A stretch of 64,000 nucleotides of DNA. Origin: Mallotus nudiflorus (taxonomy: Eukaryota; Streptophyta; Magnoliopsida; Malpighiales; Euphorbiaceae). Both the position numbers and the translations under genes were made by a program. A model generated the notes under the pieces. It did no database searches. It saw nothing but the letters and a program-made list of their open reading frames with translations, and was not told the DNA's origin. Where the stretch lies: assembly GCA_947683625.1 (NCBI GenBank), contig CANTUR010000425.1, positions 1,550,001 to 1,614,000 of the forward strand, given 5' to 3'. Positions 60,109-64,000 of this stretch are shown piece by piece; position 1 is the first letter of the stretch; each line of letters starts with the position of its first letter.

Positions 60109-60833
60109 CATAACAATGTTAGTACTAACAAAAAAAAATGAAATTAACAAGAACAAAAACAAAAGTCAGCACGGTTTAAATAAGAAAAACAAAACATTCC
60201 AATTTTAGTAAAAATTACTTATCCATTAATTCAGGAAATTTAGTTTACTTAGGAAACTAAAATCAACTAAACCCTCAATGGAATAAGGAAACAAATAAAA
60301 ATAAATAAAATCACAATTAACAAGCTTGCAAAATAAATTTATTTATTTATTTATTATTATTATTTTTTTTTATTTCCTCCCCCACACTTAAAATGTGCAA
60401 TGTCCTTATTACAACGTTTAAAATAGGAAAAAATTTTGAGGAATTCGACTGTGCCTGTGCATCAGGTTGCATAGCCGGGTGCAAAATGCGCATTGCCGTG
60501 CAACCTGATTGATGTCATATCACGCACGGCTGTGTACAAAATGCGCAAGGCCATGCTACCTGCTAGCACAAATTTTTATTTTTAAATAAAAGAAACCTCC
60601 CATATTTATTGCACAATTGGAAGAAAAAAAAATATTAAATGGAAAAATAAGAAAAAGTAACATTCCTAAAATAAAAATCCTTAAAAAAAACAACTCAAAC
60701 AAAACATACTTCAATTCAAAACATGAAACATAACACATAAAGTTCCATAAAACATCACAATAATTTAAAAAAAATGAAAACACATAAAGTAAACATTGTT
60801 CAAGCTAGAGCTAAACACTTCAAAATAAGGTCT
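60109..60833 (-). other. Spacer between the two ORF1-like genes
   Basis: AT-rich and non-coding. Around 60450-60570 there are repeated GC-rich words (GTGCAAAATGCGCATTGCCG, then ACAAAATGCGCAAGGCC) set between TGCAACCTGAT-like text. Confidence 0.6.
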
Positions 60834-61556
60834 TCATTCCTCCCCTTCATCCTCAGAGGAGTACTCTTGTGCTGGCATGTCTTCATCATGCGGGAATGGT
60901 GGCAGAATAAAATTCTGAGAGCTGAAATAGGCATTAAGGTTATGGTTAATCATCTGCAATGTGCGATTCATTTGCCTAGAAGTACGACCCATTCCTACCA
61001 CTTCAGAATTCAGCTCTCCTACGTTGGAATCGATGACTCCAATTTGCAACTCCAAGTTGTCCAGCCTTTTTAACACATTATTCAGAGAGACATCTTCCTC
61101 TTCCTCTTCATCTTGCTCTACAGGTGCAGGCGGGATAAGAAAAGCTGTCCCAGTATGATCAACTCTAACCATTCCCATGGATTCTATCATACCAGTGTCA
61201 TTAAAGTGACGACCCAGGACCTTTTCAAAAGGCATGTTCTCGATGTCAAAGTTTAAGTACTTGGCTATAGCTGTTACTAGGCCTCCCACTTTAATAGCCC
61301 CAGTAGCTTTTGTAGCAACGTCTCTCAATTTCCCGGCTAAAGCATGACAGATATCAAGTTTTTTATCATTCACCATACAATATAAAATGTTTAGCTCAGT
61401 GGTGGTAATCACAAAGTCACCCTCTTTCCTTGGAAACAAAGAATGTGCCATGAGCCTATGAAGGTACTTGAGTGCGGGCAATCGAATCCTTGATTCTTTT
61501 GCTGACCGAGCCTCATAGAAAACTCCCCTCTCCCCAGTTAATTCTCTCCAAAACTC
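60834..61556 (-). pseudogene. Athila ORF1-like gene a (N-terminus lost)
   Basis: This is an uninterrupted frame of about 240 codons ending in SSEDEGEE and a stop at 60834. It reads EFWRELTGERGVFYEARS, then ALKYLHRLMAHSLFPRK, GDFVITTTELNILYC and GGLVTAIAKYLNF, then an acidic EQDEEEEEDV stretch and a coiled-coil-like part (NNVLKRLDNLELQIGVIDSN). It aligns with ORF1b (EFWREL to SFWHEI; HRLMAHSLFPRK to HKFMAHTIFGRK) but differs at most positions. The frame starts right at the LTR edge with no ATG, so its N-terminal half and the primer-binding site have been deleted. The low number of stops contrasts with ORF1b. Confidence 0.82.
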
Positions 61557-62905
61557 CTTTTTTGCAAGTATATGGATTCATTCAAGTAGTAATTAAATAT
61601 CGATCCCACAGAGATTGTAAATTGATTACAGTGATACTAGTTGTGTTTGTTTATTTAAACAACGAAAAAGGGTATTTTTAATTAAACTAAAAATTAAACT
61701 AAGACAAAATACAAAAATCACAATTAAATAACATTCACTTTAAAGAGCTAGGGTTCTTATTACAAATTCAACCTTTATTTAAGATAAATTAACTACTAAG
61801 CCATACCTAACCTTAATCCAATTTGAGGGTTTCTCAAGAATCATAGGCTTTCCTCCCAAGACAACCCTATGATTAACCAAGTAAATTGACGTTTTTAGAT
61901 TTAAAGCTCTCGCCTACTAAGTGTTCAGTTAACCCAGTTTAAGCATCAACCCTTAATCAATATTAATTGCTTAAGTGTTTCTCAACTAAGAAAGCATCTA
62001 ACAGGTTATTGTTTAAATCCAATACAACCTATCTCTCGATCAAGTTTTATTGTGTATATTTAATCAAAGGGTGATTAATCCTAAAAAGACATTAAGTTCA
62101 ACAACAACCAAAGGATCTAAATTAATGACTTAGGTTTAATTATGATTAGCCCATGGTTGATTTGCAATAAGAACCCTAACTAATAATTTAGCTACCCATG
62201 TCAATTGTAAGAGATAAAGAAAAAGAATAAAAGAAAATAAACATCATCATTAAATTAAAATTAAGAATGAATAAACACAATTGAATAAAAGAAACCCCCT
62301 GTTCAATAGGAAGCTTGATGTTCTTTAATTCTTATTCTTAAATCTCCAAACTAACATAAGCAAGAAAAATCCTTGTTTTTCAAAACTACTATAAGAAAAT
62401 TCTATAAAAATAATAATATCTCCCTTTGTGATGAATAATAATCTATATATATTCTTGTTTTTGGTAGCTACCCTCTTATAAAACCCTAATTACAAGCCCT
62501 AGGGTTACAGCCATGCGAAATCTCCATCCTGTCCCTCATGAGTCAGCAATTAAATTCGCCTCCGAATTTTTCCAATCACCAGGTCGCATGGCCTTTTGCA
62601 TTTTACGCACGATCGTGCACATCCCTTTTTCAGCATTATTGCATATTGAACTCCATTGCTTTTTGAGCCCACTTCAAGTGCCCACGGCTCCCATGTAGCC
62701 TTCCTCTATTGTTCTTTGACTTCCCTAATTACATAAAAATCAACCAAAAATAAAGCAACTAATATGTAAAAATAATTAAACACATAAGACATGCAGTAAG
62801 TACTCAACTAAATAAAAAATGAATAAAAGAAACATAAACTTAACTGAAATTGACTTTTTCCTAAGACGAAAACTACTTAATAAAATGCATTTTTCACACT
62901 CATCA
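61557..62905 (-). mobile_element. 5' LTR of the Athila-like element, 3' end clipped
   Basis: About 1349 bp. The outer end is ACTCATCA (62905), identical to the other LTR. The inner end reads TTTTTTGCAAGTATATGG where the partner reads TGATGGTTTTCCGCAAGTA, so the terminal bases are lost or changed. No primer-binding site follows. It contains the 12-bp palindrome GCACGATCGTGC at 62607-62618. Confidence 0.9.
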
Positions 62906-62910
62906 CTCAC
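62906..62910. other. Target-site duplication CTCAC, right
   Basis: Pairs with 56633-56637. Confidence 0.92.
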
Positions 62911-63570
62911 CTTCATCATCAGACCTTGATCCACTAACTAATGCAACTCTTGGATCAACGGTCTCCTCTCCACACTAATGTGAGCAAGACTACTTGAGGA
63001 CTTCCTACTCAAGGCATCTGCTACCATATAAGCCTTACCTGGATGACAAAGGATCTCACAGTCATAATCTTTCAATAATTCCAACCATCTCCTCTACCTC
63101 ATGTTCAGATCTCTCTATTGGAAAATGTACTTAAAGCTCTTGTGATTTATAAAAATCTCACAAGTCACCCCGTACAAATAATGTCTCCAGATCTTGAGAG
63201 CAAAGATCACTACAACCATCTCTAGGTTGTGGGTAGGATAATTCTGTCCATGCTTATTTAACTGCCTTAAAGCATAGGCTATCACCCTACTATTATGCAT
63301 CAACACACAACCTAGGCCAACTCTAAAGGCATCACAATACACTGTGAACTTGCCTACTCCATTAGGCAAACCTAAAACTGGAGCTGTGGTCAACTTCTCT
63401 TTCAATAACTGGAAACTGTTCTCACAAGCTTCTGACCACTCAAACCTTACATTCTTCTGAGTCAAGCGAGTCATAGGAGTTGCAATTTTAGAAATATCCT
63501 ATACAAACCTCCTATAGTACCTAGCTAAACCCAGAAAACTCTGAATCTCAGTAACTGAAGTCGGTTTAGG
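62911..63570 (-). pseudogene. Chromovirus B pol: RNase H and end of reverse transcriptase
   Basis: The frame 63115-63474 reads VRFEWSEACENSFQLLKEKL, VYCDAFRVGLGCVL, YALRQLNKHGQNYPTHNLEM and IWRHYLYGVTCEIFINHKS. The end of RNase H (DALSRKSS-type text, about 62980-63030) lies in another frame. It continues the pol broken off at 56637 and is cut at 63570 by a further LTR. The RNase H strand YCDA keeps its Asp; frame breaks elsewhere make it inactive. Confidence 0.9.
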
Positions 63571-64000
63571 TGTCATGACCCAAATCAGGGGCCATGACCG
63601 GCGCTAAGGAATGGGAATTCTTTCGAATCCGGAACCCGTAGCAAGCCTTAAAATAAAATAAAAACATGAAATAATAATAATTAACAACACAATTAAGTAA
63701 AATATTATGCAGCGAGATAAAATCATAAATATCAAATAATATTTCCACCAAATGAAATTAAATCAAATCCTCATCTCATATATAAATAAAATTTTAATAC
63801 AAATCCAGTTCGAATATAATACAACACCTTTTTAACGATTTCACAACTACTGCAGTGTCTAGATTAATAAAAATAAAACTCAAGTGAGCAGTTTACATAA
63901 TAAAGCCGGGGCAGAAGAAATCCGGCATACAGGCCTGCTACTGAGGTTTGATGAAGATGACTCTCCTGAAAAAATGTCAACGGAGGGGAGTCAGACCTCA
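63571..64000 (-). mobile_element. LTR of the chromovirus family, running off the window
   Basis: Starts TGTCATGACCC and matches the ends at 43592, 46325 and 52197 (GGCGCTAAGGAATGGGAATT, then GAACCCGTAGCAAGCC). It interrupts chromovirus B reverse transcriptase. Its other end and any target duplication lie outside the window. Confidence 0.9.

Overview
The window looks like nuclear DNA from a eudicot plant. It is AT-rich and holds one intact intron-containing gene inside a dense field of LTR retrotransposons. The gene is CDC27B/HOBBIT (APC3), a subunit of the anaphase-promoting complex, at 28170-36504 on the plus strand. It has 16 exons, every intron is GT-AG, and the spliced product is 750 residues. 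I cannot name the species from sequence alone. No tRNA, rRNA, organelle insertion or bacterial feature was recognised.

Layout. (1) 1-4793: the 3' part of a Tat-lineage Ty3/gypsy element on the plus strand. It has a broken integrase, an antisense ORF, a ~106-bp tandem repeat in the 3' UTR, a polypurine tract and the 3' LTR. (2) 6044-6501: a hAT-like MITE. (3) 6705-13552: two full LTRs of ~2.82 kb face each other tail to tail across a 174-bp spacer, making a giant inverted repeat. (4) 16411-27136: a Tekay/Del-type chromovirus on the minus strand with a three-LTR structure, flanked at its outer ends by the same 5 bp (GTTTT). (5) 27137-36820: the CDC27B locus, with two G-box cores upstream, a TTC microsatellite beside one splice acceptor and a 63-bp alternating purine-pyrimidine tract in intron 7. 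(6) 36821-42437: AT-rich tandem repeats, an unrecognised repeat-like block and a 62-bp minisatellite. (7) 42438-64000: a Russian doll of insertions. A minus-strand chromovirus (3' LTR 43592-50958, pol to 63570) is interrupted by a solo LTR (46325-50289), a second solo LTR (52197-56418, duplication AAGGA), an Athila-like non-autonomous element (56638-62905, duplication CTCAC) and another LTR that runs off the window at 63571.

The host gene has no visible transposon in its exons or introns; the insertions lie on both sides. Retroelement coding regions are nearly all broken by stops and frameshifts. The most notable structures are the LTR palindrome, the three-LTR compound element, and the Athila-like element carrying two diverged ORF1 paralogues and no pol. 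I found no clear candidate for a wholly new biological system. The strongest leads are structural (a dsRNA-prone palindrome and unusual retroelement architectures) and are reported as such.
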